Below are positions 16,371 to 25,713 of a stretch of 64,000 nucleotides of DNA, piece after piece. Source of the stretch: Betaproteobacteria bacterium Ga0077540 (lineage in GTDB: Bacteria > Pseudomonadota > Gammaproteobacteria > Burkholderiales > Methylophilaceae); contig LNEP01000001.1 of NCBI GenBank assembly GCA_001464125.1, positions 1 through 64,000 on the forward strand. The letters run 5' to 3'. A program made the translations under genes and the position numbers. The first letter of the stretch is position 1. The number at the start of each line of letters is the position of its first letter. The notes beneath the pieces are model-generated. The model saw nothing but the letters and a program-made list of their open reading frames with translations, was not told the origin of the DNA and did not search any database.

Positions 16371-16745
16371 TTATTCCTCATTTTGCGCTTCTAAACTCAA
16401 TAAGTGTTGTGTAAAAACTACTTTCACGTTTGTTCTTGAGCAAACCAGAGAAACATCTTGTTCAGAATCAATATTTAAATCTTCGAATCGTAAACCTTGC
16501 CACATTGCAAGATAAAACAGAGAACCAAGTTTTTCGCCTTTTATTGCTTTTTCTAAACCACCCCTCCAAGGTAAAACGGGGAGCTCATTATTCAAGCATT
16601 TTTTTGCTAGTTCTGGGTTTTCTAAGCTTTTCTTTCTTCCAGTTTCCCAACTAATGATTAAACCATTATCTTTATCTTTCCACATTTCTTCCCATGTAGG
16701 ACCAGTTCTAATAGGTTCGCTTATTGAGCGGAAAACTTTAGTCAT
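16371..16745 (-). CDS. Small AT-rich gene of unknown function, coupled to the exonuclease gene
   Basis: The 124-residue soluble protein has no signal peptide and several tryptophans (TWEEMWKDKDNG, ISWETGR, LPWRGGLEKAIKG, AMWQGLRFED). I do not recognise a family. It precedes the exonuclease-BRCT gene by five bases and shares its low GC, so the two probably form one operon and arrived together. Its own start has no strong ribosome-binding site, so the ATG at 16745 is provisional. Confidence 0.6.
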   Translation of the reverse strand: MTKVFRSISEPIRTGPTWEEMWKDKDNGLIISWETGRKKSLENPELAKKCLNNELPVLPWRGGLEKAIKGEKLGSLFYLAMWQGLRFEDLNIDSEQDVSLVCSRTNVKVVFTQHLLSLEAQNEE

Positions 16746-16801
16746 AATATGCTCGTATATTTCCTTTTATTTTTTCGGTTTCTATATAGCTGTTAAATAA
16801 T

Positions 16802-18568
16802 TTACTTCTGCCAAGCATCCCTCAATGTCACCGTTCTATTAAACACTGGCTTGCCTGCCACGCTATCTTTTCTATCAGCCACAAAGTAGCCATGGCGTTC
16901 AAATTGAAAGCTCTCAGCGGGTTTGGCTTCTTTTAAGCCAGCCTCTAATTGCGCGGTAATGGTGGTGACGGAGTTTGGATTGATATCCTCCAAAAAGTCT
17001 TTGTCTCCACTGCCTGGGTGCGGGTCTTTAAACAAGCGGTCGTACATTCTAATGTCGGCTTCGTACGCGTGCGCGGCGCTTACCCAGTGGATATTGCCTT
17101 TGACCTTGACGCTATCGGAGCCCGGTGTGCCGGATTTGGTGTCTGGTAGGTATTCGCAATGCACCACGGTTACATTGCCTTGCGCGTCTTTTTCACAGCC
17201 CGTGCATTTAACCACATAGCCATAACGCAGGCGCACCATATTGCCGGGGAATAGCCTGAAATAGCCTTTAGATGGCTCTTCCATAAAGTCTTCGCGCTCA
17301 ATCCATAGTTCTTTGGAGAGTTGTACGGTGCGTTTGCCTAGCTCTGGTTTGAGAGGGTGGTTAGGTGCAAAGCAATCCTCACTCTGGCCTTCTGGGTAGT
17401 TATCAATCACCAGTTTAATCGGGTCAAGTACGGCAATGCGGCGCTCTGCATCTATATTCAGCACTTCGCGCATGCAGTCTTCTAGTATGGTGTATTCAAT
17501 CCATGAGTCTGCCTTGCTCACCCCAATGCGGTCGGTAAATAATTTAAAGCCTGCTGGGGTGTAACCACGGCGGCGCGCACCTGCCAGCGTAGGCAAGCGT
17601 GGGTCATCCCAGCCGCTTACGTGTTTTTCTTCTACCAGTTGAATCAGTTTACGTTTAGAGAGCACCACATAGGTAAGGTTTAAACGTGCAAATTCGTATT
17701 GGTGCGGCACTGGGTTAGCAAGTAAACCAGCTTCCACCAAGCGTTCCATCAGCCAATCGTAGAATGGGCGTTGGTCTTCAAACTCCAACGTGCAAATCGA
17801 GTGGGTGATTTGCTCCAGCGCATCTTCAATCGGGTGTGCAAAGGTGTACATGGGGTAAATGCACCATGTATCGCCCGTGTTGTGATGATGCGCACGGCGG
17901 ATACGGTAAATGGCAGGGTCACGCATATTGATGTTGGGCGATGCCATGTCAATTTTGGCGCGCAGTACCAAGCTACCATCAGCATGTTTGCCATCGCGCA
18001 TTTCGCGGAACAGCGTTATGTTTTCTTCCACACTGCGGTTGCGGTAAGGCGAGTCTTTGCCAGCCTCAGTCAGGGTGCCACGGTTAATACGCATCTCATC
18101 TGCGGTTTGAGAGTCCACATAAGCATGGCCATGTGTAATCAGCGCTTCGGCAGATTGGTACATAAAATCAAAATAATCTGAGGCAAAGTAGAGGTTATTT
18201 TCATTGCCGTTTTCCCAGTCAAACCCTAACCAGCTCACCATCTCAGAAATGCTGTCTACGTATTCTTGGCTTTCTTTTTCTGGGTTGGTGTCATCAAAGC
18301 GCAAATGGCAAATGCCTTCGTAATCACGTGCTAAACCAAAGTTTAAAAAAATGGATTTAGCGTGGCCGATATGCAAATAGCCATTGGGCTCGGGCGGGAA
18401 GCGTGTGCGAATTTTTGCAACGTCTACTTGGCCAGCTTTTTGATGGTCAGCGCCACCGGGACTACCCGCCCATTTTTTGGTGGCAAATTTGTTTTCTGCT
18501 AAATCGCGCTCGATAATGCCTCGGATGAAGTTGGAGCCGGACGGGATGTTTTCTTTTTCTGCTGACAT
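16802..18568 (-). CDS. glnS: Glutaminyl-tRNA synthetase
   Basis: The 588-residue class I synthetase has the HIGH-type motif PEPNGYLHIGHAKS (about residues 61-74) and the KMSKS-type VLSKRK (about 300), plus FDDTNPEKE and the C-terminal beta-barrel anticodon-binding region. It charges tRNA-Gln with glutamine in the cytoplasm. The length is slightly above that of the E. coli enzyme because of an N-terminal extension of about 30 residues (MSAEKENIPSGSNFIRGIIE). It is monocistronic here, divergent from birA with a 129-base gap. Confidence 0.96.
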   Translation of the reverse strand: MSAEKENIPSGSNFIRGIIERDLAENKFATKKWAGSPGGADHQKAGQVDVAKIRTRFPPEPNGYLHIGHAKSIFLNFGLARDYEGICHLRFDDTNPEKESQEYVDSISEMVSWLGFDWENGNENNLYFASDYFDFMYQSAEALITHGHAYVDSQTADEMRINRGTLTEAGKDSPYRNRSVEENITLFREMRDGKHADGSLVLRAKIDMASPNINMRDPAIYRIRRAHHHNTGDTWCIYPMYTFAHPIEDALEQITHSICTLEFEDQRPFYDWLMERLVEAGLLANPVPHQYEFARLNLTYVVLSKRKLIQLVEEKHVSGWDDPRLPTLAGARRRGYTPAGFKLFTDRIGVSKADSWIEYTILEDCMREVLNIDAERRIAVLDPIKLVIDNYPEGQSEDCFAPNHPLKPELGKRTVQLSKELWIEREDFMEEPSKGYFRLFPGNMVRLRYGYVVKCTGCEKDAQGNVTVVHCEYLPDTKSGTPGSDSVKVKGNIHWVSAAHAYEADIRMYDRLFKDPHPGSGDKDFLEDINPNSVTTITAQLEAGLKEAKPAESFQFERHGYFVADRKDSVAGKPVFNRTVTLRDAWQK

Positions 18569-18697
18569 AATGAGTTCTAGTTAAATTTTTAACTATTTTA
18601 CACCCATGCAGGCATGCATTAAATAAAATCAGCATTAGATTGGATGCCGCTGCCATAATTTACGCAGAAGCGCTGTGCTACACTTCTGTCATTCACT

Positions 18698-19675
18698 ATG
18701 AGCAAACTTACTTTCCCAATTTTACAGCGCTTGGCCGATGGACAGTTCCATTCTGGCGAGGTGCTGGCGCAGCATTTCAATGTATCGCGCGCTACGATTT
18801 TTAATGCGTTGGCGCATGCACAATCGTTGGGTATTGCTTTGTTCTCGGTACGTGGGCGTGGTTATAAGCTGCCGCATCCTGTGGAATGGCTGGATCACCC
18901 GCAAGTGCTGCAAGCCATTGGCGAGCAGCGTGAGTGGTTTAAAGTACTCATTTTGGATGAGGTGACTTCTACCAATACCTATTTGATGCAACAAGCGGCC
19001 AAAGGCGCGGCGCATGTTACGTGCGTGGCAGCGCATATGCAAACGCAAGGCAAGGGCAGACGTGGCCGCACTTGGGTGTCGCAACTGGGAGCGAGCCTCA
19101 CGTTTTCACTGCTGTGGCGCTTCCAATGTGGCGCTTTTGCGCTGTCCGGTTTAAGTTTGGCAGTGGGTGTGGCGTTGATTCGTACCTTTCATCAATTGGG
19201 CCTGTCTGAGGTGCAATTGAAATGGCCGAATGATGTATTAGTGAATGGCAAAAAGTTAGCTGGCATTTTGATTGAGCTACAAGGCGATATGGAGGGACCC
19301 AGTGCCGCGGTGATTGGCGTGGGGATTAATTTAAACTTGCCAAAATCGATACTGGATAGCATAGACCAACCAGCCACAGATGTAGCGAGTTTGAGCGGTG
19401 TGCCGATGAGCCCTAGTAAAATATTGGGCTTGGCGCTTAAGCATATGAGTGATTGCTTGCAACTGTTTGAACAGCAAGGTTTCTTGGGTTTACGCGATGA
19501 GTGGTTAAGCTATCATGCTTATCAACAGCAGGCTGTGCGTATGTTAATGCCCAATGGTACCGAGACAGCAGGCATCGTGAAGGGTGTGGCCGAGGATGGT
19601 ATTTTATTGGTAGAAACCGCTTTTGGGTTGCAGCGCTTTTCTGCGGGTGAAATTAGTTTGAGGAGTGCATCATGA
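18698..19675 (+). CDS. birA: Bifunctional biotin ligase / biotin operon repressor BirA
   Basis: The 325-residue protein has an N-terminal winged helix-turn-helix (about residues 1-65, GEVLAQHFNVSRATIFNAL), the central biotin ligase domain with QTQGKGRRGRTWVS and the active-site LKWPNDVLVNGKKLAGIL, and a small C-terminal SH3-like domain. It biotinylates acetyl-CoA carboxylase BCCP and, with the HTH present, probably also represses biotin synthesis genes. Its stop overlaps the coaX start (ATGA). The birA-coaX-SPOR order is common in betaproteobacteria. Confidence 0.95.
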   Translation: MSKLTFPILQRLADGQFHSGEVLAQHFNVSRATIFNALAHAQSLGIALFSVRGRGYKLPHPVEWLDHPQVLQAIGEQREWFKVLILDEVTSTNTYLMQQAAKGAAHVTCVAAHMQTQGKGRRGRTWVSQLGASLTFSLLWRFQCGAFALSGLSLAVGVALIRTFHQLGLSEVQLKWPNDVLVNGKKLAGILIELQGDMEGPSAAVIGVGINLNLPKSILDSIDQPATDVASLSGVPMSPSKILGLALKHMSDCLQLFEQQGFLGLRDEWLSYHAYQQQAVRMLMPNGTETAGIVKGVAEDGILLVETAFGLQRFSAGEISLRSAS

Positions 19676-20427
19676 TTTTATTGGTGGATGTGGGGAATAC
19701 CCGTACAAAATGGGTGTTAGCAGAAAATAACCACATGTTGACAGAAATTGACGTCTGTTTGAATCAAGATGTTGCTAGTTCTACCATTGCTAGCCTAGCT
19801 GAAGTGGTGCATAAGGTGAGCATTGCCAACGTAGCGGGTGAGGCGATGGCACAAACCTTAACGAATGTGATGCAAGCTATAGAAGTGCCCGTGACCATGG
19901 TGCAGACTGCTCAAGAAGCCTGTGGTGTACGCAATGGTTACGATTACCCTGAAACCTTGGGGGTGGATAGGTGGTTATCGCTGATTGCCGCTTACGATAA
20001 ACAAAAAGCGAGTTGTTTGGTGATAAATGCAGGGACTGCCGTGACGATTGATGCATTGAGTGTGCCTAAAAGCGCTAATCACGCTAATTTTATGGGTGGG
20101 CTAATTATGCCGGGCGTGGGGGTGATGTTGCGTACATTGGCAAATAATACAGCGCAGCTGAGTGTGGGCGAGGGTAGCGTGATGGATTTCCCCACCAATA
20201 CGCAGGACGCCATGCACACTGGCTGTTTGATTGCAGTGATTGGCGCCATTCAGCGGCAGTGGCAATTGTTGCAAGCATTGGATCTGCAAGTGCCAGCTAT
20301 TTTGCTGAGTGGAGGGGATGCAGAAATGCTGATAAAACATTTGCCAGCCGATTTGGCAGAAAAGACGATTATTGTGGATAATTTGGTTTTACGTGGATTG
20401 ATGTGCATGGAAAGAGAAGTGGCATGA
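19672..20427 (+). CDS. coaX: Type III pantothenate kinase CoaX
   Basis: The 251-residue ASKHA-fold kinase has the N-terminal phosphate-binding DVGNTRTKWVL, the substrate-binding ETLGVDRWLSLIAAY and NAGTAVTIDAL, and GGLIMPGVGVML. It carries out the first step of coenzyme A synthesis, phosphorylating pantothenate; type III enzymes need a monovalent cation and are not inhibited by CoA. It overlaps birA upstream and the SPOR gene downstream by ATGA junctions. Confidence 0.95.
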   Translation: MILLVDVGNTRTKWVLAENNHMLTEIDVCLNQDVASSTIASLAEVVHKVSIANVAGEAMAQTLTNVMQAIEVPVTMVQTAQEACGVRNGYDYPETLGVDRWLSLIAAYDKQKASCLVINAGTAVTIDALSVPKSANHANFMGGLIMPGVGVMLRTLANNTAQLSVGEGSVMDFPTNTQDAMHTGCLIAVIGAIQRQWQLLQALDLQVPAILLSGGDAEMLIKHLPADLAEKTIIVDNLVLRGLMCMEREVA

Positions 20428-21110
20428 GAGTGTTAGCGTGGGGTTTGCTAGTGGTCAATGTACTGGCGTTTGTTTATTTTAATATTGATGTGATTGCCCC
20501 TCCTCAGCCATCCGCGATTAAGCCAGATATACAGCCGGAAAAAATGAAAGTGCTGACACCTGCCGAAGTGGAAACCATGCCTAAGCGGCAAGAAGTAGTC
20601 AGCGCTACCCCAGCATCTACAGCCGCACCAGTGGCGAATGAGGCGACCGCCTGTTACGAGTGGGGAATTTTTGAGCCTGCTAAGCTGAACGATGTGGTAA
20701 CCGTAGTGAATGCATTATCCATTAAACACCAAGTGGTACAGCAATCCTCACAAGAGGCAGTGCGCTATTGGGTATATAAACCGCCTTTGCCGAGCGATGC
20801 TGCTGCGCAGGAAAAAGCAGAAGAGCTTAAAACCTTAGGCATTGAGGATTTTTTTGTAGTTCAAGAGCCAAAATGGCGTAATGCCATCTCGTTTGGTGTG
20901 TTTAGAGACGAGCAATTGGCGACTAACTTAGTGAATGATCTACGTCACCGCGGCGTACGTGAGGTGGTGAAGTCTGTACGCAACCAAGGGAATGGCCACT
21001 CCACACTGGTGTTGCAGGGTGTGACGCATACTCTATTGGGGCAACTTAAAAAGAATCAGCCAGACTTTCCTGGTACCGCGATTAAAGAGGCTGCTTGCCC
21101 GAGTACCTAG
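20424..21110 (+). CDS. SPOR-domain-type membrane protein
   Basis: The 228-residue protein has one N-terminal membrane segment (about residues 5-24, LAWGLLVVNVLAFVYFNID), a proline-rich periplasmic linker, and a C-terminal alpha/beta domain resembling a SPOR repeat (ACYEWGIFEPAKLNDVVTVVNAL, NAISFGVFRDEQLATNLVNDLRHRGV). SPOR domains bind denuded septal peptidoglycan. The start at 20424 overlaps the coaX stop; an upstream in-frame start inside coaX is rejected. The specific function is unknown. Confidence 0.75.
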   Translation: MRVLAWGLLVVNVLAFVYFNIDVIAPPQPSAIKPDIQPEKMKVLTPAEVETMPKRQEVVSATPASTAAPVANEATACYEWGIFEPAKLNDVVTVVNALSIKHQVVQQSSQEAVRYWVYKPPLPSDAAAQEKAEELKTLGIEDFFVVQEPKWRNAISFGVFRDEQLATNLVNDLRHRGVREVVKSVRNQGNGHSTLVLQGVTHTLLGQLKKNQPDFPGTAIKEAACPST

Positions 21111-21113
21111 CGT

Positions 21114-22496
21114 TTAATCAGCGCTATCTGCCGGAAATAATTTGCCGGGGTTGAGAATATTATTCGGGTCAAATGTCAGTTTGACCTGTTTCATCAGTTG
21201 CATCGTCACCGCATCAATCTCGCGCGATACAAATGGGCGCTTTGCCATGCCTACGCCATGCTCGCCAGAGAGTGTGCCCTGTAATGAAAGTACCAAGCTA
21301 AACACTTCATCCAAACAGGCATAAGCACGCTGCATTTCTTCCGGATTATCAGGGTTTACTAATAAATTGACATGGATATTGCCATTGCCTGCGTGCCCAA
21401 AATTGACATTGCTGATTTGATATTGCGCGCTCAATTTTTCTAAGCCTGTCAGCAACTCTGGTAGGTGTGAAACGGGTACTGCAATGTCTTCGTTAATCTT
21501 TTTAGGGGCGATGTCTTTCAGCAGCGGTGAAAGCGCTTTGCGAGCCGCCCATAATGCTTTGGTGTCGTGCGCTGGTTTGGCTTCAATCAAGCCTTCTACT
21601 TGGCAGGCTTGTAATATGGCTTCAGTGGCTTCGATAATCTCTTGTTGGCTGCCATCCACCTCAATCATTAGGTAAGCCTTGGCGTTTTCTGGCAACAGGT
21701 TTTTGTGTTTGTTGCGGATAAGATTGAGTGCACCGTTATCCAAAAACTCTAAGGCGCTAGGTGTATAAGGTTGCGCCATAATGGCGGCAATGGCTTTTGC
21801 ACAACTATAGGTATCAACAAACTCTGCGGTAAGTCCACCTGTATGTTTGGGTAAGGGGGTGAGTTTTAATGTGGCTTCTGTCACTACTGCTAAAGTGCCT
21901 TCGGAGCCAATAATCAAGCGGGTGAGGTCATAGCCGACCACGCCTTTGCTGGTATAACAGCCAGTACGAATAATATCGCCTTTGCCTGTTACTGCTTTTA
22001 ACCCCAGCACATGGTCGCGCGTCACGCCATATTTAACGGCATGTGGCCCAGCAGCACAGGTAGCCAAGTTGCCACCAATGCTGCAATACGCGGCGCTAGA
22101 TGGATCAGGTGGCCAGAAAAAGCCAGCGGATTTAACAGCGTCTTGCAACGTTTGGTTGAGCACACCAGGTTCGACAATCGCCATGCGATTATCACCGTCG
22201 ACACTGATGATATTAGTCATGCGTTCGAGTGACATGACTACACCACCAATCTCTGGCACGCTACCGCCTGCTGTGCCAGTGCCGCGGCCACGTGGAATTA
22301 CTGGGATTTTGAATTGATTACATAGTTGGATGACACTAGAGACTTCTCCTGCATTGAGCGGAAACACCACAGCGATTGGGCTGTGGTAGTTGCGCGAGTT
22401 GTCGTAAGCGTAGGCAAAACAATCGACAGGGTCGGTAAAGACCCTGTCTGTTGGGAGTAACTTTTGCAGACCTCTTATTAAGTCTTGGTTACTCAT
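21114..22496 (-). CDS. FAD-linked oxidase, GlcD / D-lactate dehydrogenase type
   Basis: The 460-residue flavoprotein has an FAD-binding type 4 domain with VIPRGRGTGTAGGSVPEIGG (about residues 70-90) and a C-terminal cap domain ending GEHGVGMAKRPFV and FDPNNILNPGKLF. Members oxidise glycolate or D-lactate and pass electrons to quinone or cytochrome. The sequence does not separate these substrates, and no glcE or glcF is adjacent. The start is the ATG at 22496. It follows lpdA by only six bases, so it probably belongs to the same transcript. Confidence 0.85.
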   Translation of the reverse strand: MSNQDLIRGLQKLLPTDRVFTDPVDCFAYAYDNSRNYHSPIAVVFPLNAGEVSSVIQLCNQFKIPVIPRGRGTGTAGGSVPEIGGVVMSLERMTNIISVDGDNRMAIVEPGVLNQTLQDAVKSAGFFWPPDPSSAAYCSIGGNLATCAAGPHAVKYGVTRDHVLGLKAVTGKGDIIRTGCYTSKGVVGYDLTRLIIGSEGTLAVVTEATLKLTPLPKHTGGLTAEFVDTYSCAKAIAAIMAQPYTPSALEFLDNGALNLIRNKHKNLLPENAKAYLMIEVDGSQQEIIEATEAILQACQVEGLIEAKPAHDTKALWAARKALSPLLKDIAPKKINEDIAVPVSHLPELLTGLEKLSAQYQISNVNFGHAGNGNIHVNLLVNPDNPEEMQRAYACLDEVFSLVLSLQGTLSGEHGVGMAKRPFVSREIDAVTMQLMKQVKLTFDPNNILNPGKLFPADSAD

Positions 22497-22502
22497 CAAT
22501 CA

Positions 22503-24272
22503 TTAACGCTTTTTAGGGGGCAACATGTCGGTAATCGTGCCTTCTTTGACTTCAGCCGCAAAGCAAACAGTCTCAGACAGTGTTGGGTGCGCATGTATGG
22601 TCAACCCTAAATCATGGGCATCTGCACCCATTTCAATCGCTAAAACCGCTTCGGCTAATAATTCACCTGCATTCACACCTACAATGCCAGCACCAATCAC
22701 ACGATGCGTTTCTTTGTCGAATATCAGCTTGGTGGTGCCCTCAGTACGTGCGACAGAAATTGCACGTCCGCTGGCTGCCCATGGGAAGCTAGCTTTTTCA
22801 ATCTCAATACCTTTAGCTTTGGCTTCGGTTTCTGTCATTCCCACCCATGCAATTTCTGGATCGGTATAGGCCACGGATGGAATCACAGAAGCCACAAACT
22901 CTGTTTTATGCCCAGCAATCACTTCCGCTGCTACTTTGCCCTCATGCGTGGCTTTGTGCGCCAACATAGGCTGGCCGACGATATCGCCAATCGCAAAAAT
23001 GTGCGGTACATTGGTGCGCATTTGTTTATCTACGGCAATAAAGCCACGGTCATCCACCGCAACACCAGCATTTTCAGCACCAATCAGTTTGCCATTGGGG
23101 CGACGACCAATTGAAACCAATACGCGGTCGTAAATTTGTGGCTCTTTAGGCGCATCTTCACCTTCAAAGCTCACATGAATGCCATCTGGTTTAGCCTCCA
23201 TTTTGGCCACTTTGGTAGACAGCATGATGCTCTCAAAGCGTTTCTCCATGCGTTTTTGCAATGGACGCACCAAATCACGGTCGCAACCAGTAATCAGGCC
23301 ATCCATAAACTCCACTACGCTCACTTTTGAACCTAATGCGTCATACACGGTGCCCATTTCTAAGCCGATAATGCCGCCACCAATCACCAGTAAGCGTTTT
23401 GGTACATCGGCCAAGGCCAAGGCGCCAGTTGAGTCCATAATGCGCTCATCGTCTGGTGCACCGGGGAATTTTGTGGCTTGTGAGCCAGCCGCGATAATGG
23501 CGTTTTCAAACCCTACAGAAGTCACTTTGCCATCGGCTGCGGTGACTTCAACTTGGTGCGAGCTGGTGAACTTACCTACGCCTTGTATTACGGACACGCC
23601 ACGTTGTTTGGCCATTGCTGATAAACCACCAGTGAGCTTACCCACTACATCATTGGCTTTCCAATTGCGCAGTTGATCTAAATCTACATTGGGTTTGCCA
23701 AACGATACGCCGTGATGCGCAGTTTCTTCCGCTTCGGTAATGACCTTGGCTGTGTGTAGCAGGGCTTTAGATGGAATACATCCTACGTTTAAACACACTC
23801 CGCCAAGCGTTGAGTAGCGTTCAATCAATACAACCTTTAAGCCTAAATCGGCAGCACGGAAAGCTGCGGTATAGCCACCAGGGCCAGAGCCAAGGACTAC
23901 TAGCTGTGTAGAGATGTCATTGCTGCCAGTTGCAACTGCAGGCGTTGGAGCAACAGCAGGTGTTGGCGTTGCTGCTACTGGGGCAGCGGTAGGGGCTTGT
24001 GTTTTAGCTTCGGCGGGCGCAGTAGCAGCGGCTTCTGCTTCTAGCAATAGAATTAATGTACCCTTGGCAACTTTATCGCCTACTGCAATTTTGACTTCTT
24101 TCACCGTACCTGCATGTGATGAGGGGATGTCCATTGAAGCTTTATCAGACTCAACCGTAATGAGCGAATCCTCTTTGGCGATTGTGTCGCCAGCTTTAAT
24201 GTGCACCTCAATAACATCAACGCTGTCAAAGTTGCCGATATCTGGCACTAACACTTCTACTAACTGACTCAT
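22503..24272 (-). CDS. lpdA: Dihydrolipoamide dehydrogenase (E3) with N-terminal lipoyl domain
   Basis: The 589-residue protein begins with a lipoyl domain (about residues 1-80) with lipoylation motif ESDKASMD. An Ala/Pro-rich hinge (about 82-118) leads into a complete E3: FAD motif VVLGSGPGGYTAAFRAAD, redox disulfide GGVCLNVGCIPSKALLH, NAD motif VIGGGIIGLEMG and C-terminal catalytic HAHPTLSET. It reoxidises dihydrolipoamide in the pyruvate dehydrogenase complex. The lipoyl domain is nearly the same as that of AceF. AAGG precedes the ATG. The expected gene order aceE-aceF-lpdA is interrupted here by a terminator and nnrS. Confidence 0.95.
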   Translation of the reverse strand: MSQLVEVLVPDIGNFDSVDVIEVHIKAGDTIAKEDSLITVESDKASMDIPSSHAGTVKEVKIAVGDKVAKGTLILLLEAEAAATAPAEAKTQAPTAAPVAATPTPAVAPTPAVATGSNDISTQLVVLGSGPGGYTAAFRAADLGLKVVLIERYSTLGGVCLNVGCIPSKALLHTAKVITEAEETAHHGVSFGKPNVDLDQLRNWKANDVVGKLTGGLSAMAKQRGVSVIQGVGKFTSSHQVEVTAADGKVTSVGFENAIIAAGSQATKFPGAPDDERIMDSTGALALADVPKRLLVIGGGIIGLEMGTVYDALGSKVSVVEFMDGLITGCDRDLVRPLQKRMEKRFESIMLSTKVAKMEAKPDGIHVSFEGEDAPKEPQIYDRVLVSIGRRPNGKLIGAENAGVAVDDRGFIAVDKQMRTNVPHIFAIGDIVGQPMLAHKATHEGKVAAEVIAGHKTEFVASVIPSVAYTDPEIAWVGMTETEAKAKGIEIEKASFPWAASGRAISVARTEGTTKLIFDKETHRVIGAGIVGVNAGELLAEAVLAIEMGADAHDLGLTIHAHPTLSETVCFAAEVKEGTITDMLPPKKR

Positions 24273-24377
24273 GTGAACCTTTATATCAAAATAACTGATG
24301 TTATTTTAGCATTAAAACGGCGGGTCTCAGGTCTGAGTCTTACTGGTTAGCTCATGTTTTTATAGAAGATTTAGCGC

Positions 24378-25574
24378 TTAACCATCCAACCCATCAACAC
24401 GTGGCTTAATTAGAATGGCTGCATAGGTCATCACAAATAGCATAAGCGCCAGACACCAAATAATGCCCGAGATTACCAACCAAGTTTGATACAAATCTGG
24501 CATCCACATAGGCAAAAACACACGGAAAATGACTGCGGCTATAATCAAGCCAAATATCCATGACACTATGTTGGGTGGGTTGCGTATATCTCGTCCAGTA
24601 TGACCTAAACTCACTCTTGCCATCATGGCCACTGTCATCAAACCAATGCCGCCTATGGTGAATACATGTAGTCCCCAGGTATAAGGATAGGCAAGGATTG
24701 TTTGTAGTGCTGTGAATAAAAATCCAATATTAATCAGCCACATGGCACTGTATAGGCTCCACAGCAACGGTACTTTCCAGATGCCGGATGTATGCCAATA
24801 AGCTAGGCGGTAGCTATTGAGTATAAAGATGAGCGCGCAACTGATTGCACCAAGCATGGGCAAGGTGGCTAGCAAGCTGACTAGCCAACCTATAAATGCA
24901 AGCATGATGCTGATGTCTACCCATTTGGATTGCTTAAGTTTGATGGGGTAGCCCACGCCGCGCTCAATAAAAAAGGGAATGACTCTGCGCCCGATCATTA
25001 AAATTAAACTGAGCATGAGCACAATGGCTATCCATTGCGAGAGCATCACGCCTGATGCAAATACTTTTAAAGCGCCTAGATAAAACAGTAAGTTGCCGGT
25101 GAGCAGCAGCGTTAGCTTGGTAACCACGGCCAACTGTGCCCACTGTTTGGATTTGATAATGGGCATAGCGACTGCGGCTACCAACCACAAGCCAAACCCG
25201 ATATCTAGGCACATGGCGAGTAGAGTGAAAGCGTGGTCTGGCAATAAATTGATGAGTCTTGCTAGTAGCCAACTGCTAAACAGCAGAGCTAGTGGCAGTT
25301 TTGTTGGTGTAGGCAGATTAGTCCAGTTTCTAACTGCCGTGAGCAAAAAGCCCGCTATGATAGCCATGCCATAGCCGTATAGCATCTCGTGTGCATGCCA
25401 CTGACTGGCTGAAATATGAGATGTTGATTTGGTATAGCCAGCTAATACAAGTAACCATGTAGCAATCGAGATGATTGAAAACACACTGCCACCTAGAAAG
25501 AATGGCCTAAAGCCTAATTGAAACAACGAAAAGCGCTGGCCTGAGGGTTTGCGTGTGGGATTAGCAATTTGCAT
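24378..25574 (-). CDS. nnrS: NnrS-family integral membrane protein
   Basis: The 398-residue protein is almost entirely hydrophobic, with about 12 membrane helices. It shows NnrS-family sequence: N-terminal LFQLGFRPFFLGGS, HAHEMLYGYGMAIIAGFLLTAVRNWT, LMIGRRVIPFFIERGVG and HVFTIGGIGLMTVAMMARVSLGHTGR. NnrS proteins contain haem and copper and help cells withstand nitric oxide. It lies between aceF and lpdA, in the same orientation as both. Confidence 0.92.
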   Translation of the reverse strand: MQIANPTRKPSGQRFSLFQLGFRPFFLGGSVFSIISIATWLLVLAGYTKSTSHISASQWHAHEMLYGYGMAIIAGFLLTAVRNWTNLPTPTKLPLALLFSSWLLARLINLLPDHAFTLLAMCLDIGFGLWLVAAVAMPIIKSKQWAQLAVVTKLTLLLTGNLLFYLGALKVFASGVMLSQWIAIVLMLSLILMIGRRVIPFFIERGVGYPIKLKQSKWVDISIMLAFIGWLVSLLATLPMLGAISCALIFILNSYRLAYWHTSGIWKVPLLWSLYSAMWLINIGFLFTALQTILAYPYTWGLHVFTIGGIGLMTVAMMARVSLGHTGRDIRNPPNIVSWIFGLIIAAVIFRVFLPMWMPDLYQTWLVISGIIWCLALMLFVMTYAAILIKPRVDGLDG

Positions 25575-25660
25575 GGCAGCTTAACCAATTAAGTGTTGAT
25601 CAAAGTATACAAAGCTTGCTGAAAATCTCAATTGATATATCGCAACTGAATCAGTGATGT

Positions 25661-25691
25661 AAAAAAATAAAGGCGCTCAAAGCGCCTTTAT
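25661..25691 (-). terminator. Rho-independent terminator after aceF
   Basis: A perfect 11-bp stem, ATAAAGGCGCT (25667-25677) with AGCGCCTTTAT (25681-25691), has a 3-base loop. Read on the minus strand it is followed by seven T (25661-25667). It lies 23 bases beyond the aceF stop and separates aceEF from nnrS-lpdA. Confidence 0.88.
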
Positions 25692-25713
25692 GGATGAAGC
25701 TGGAAGCTGTTTG

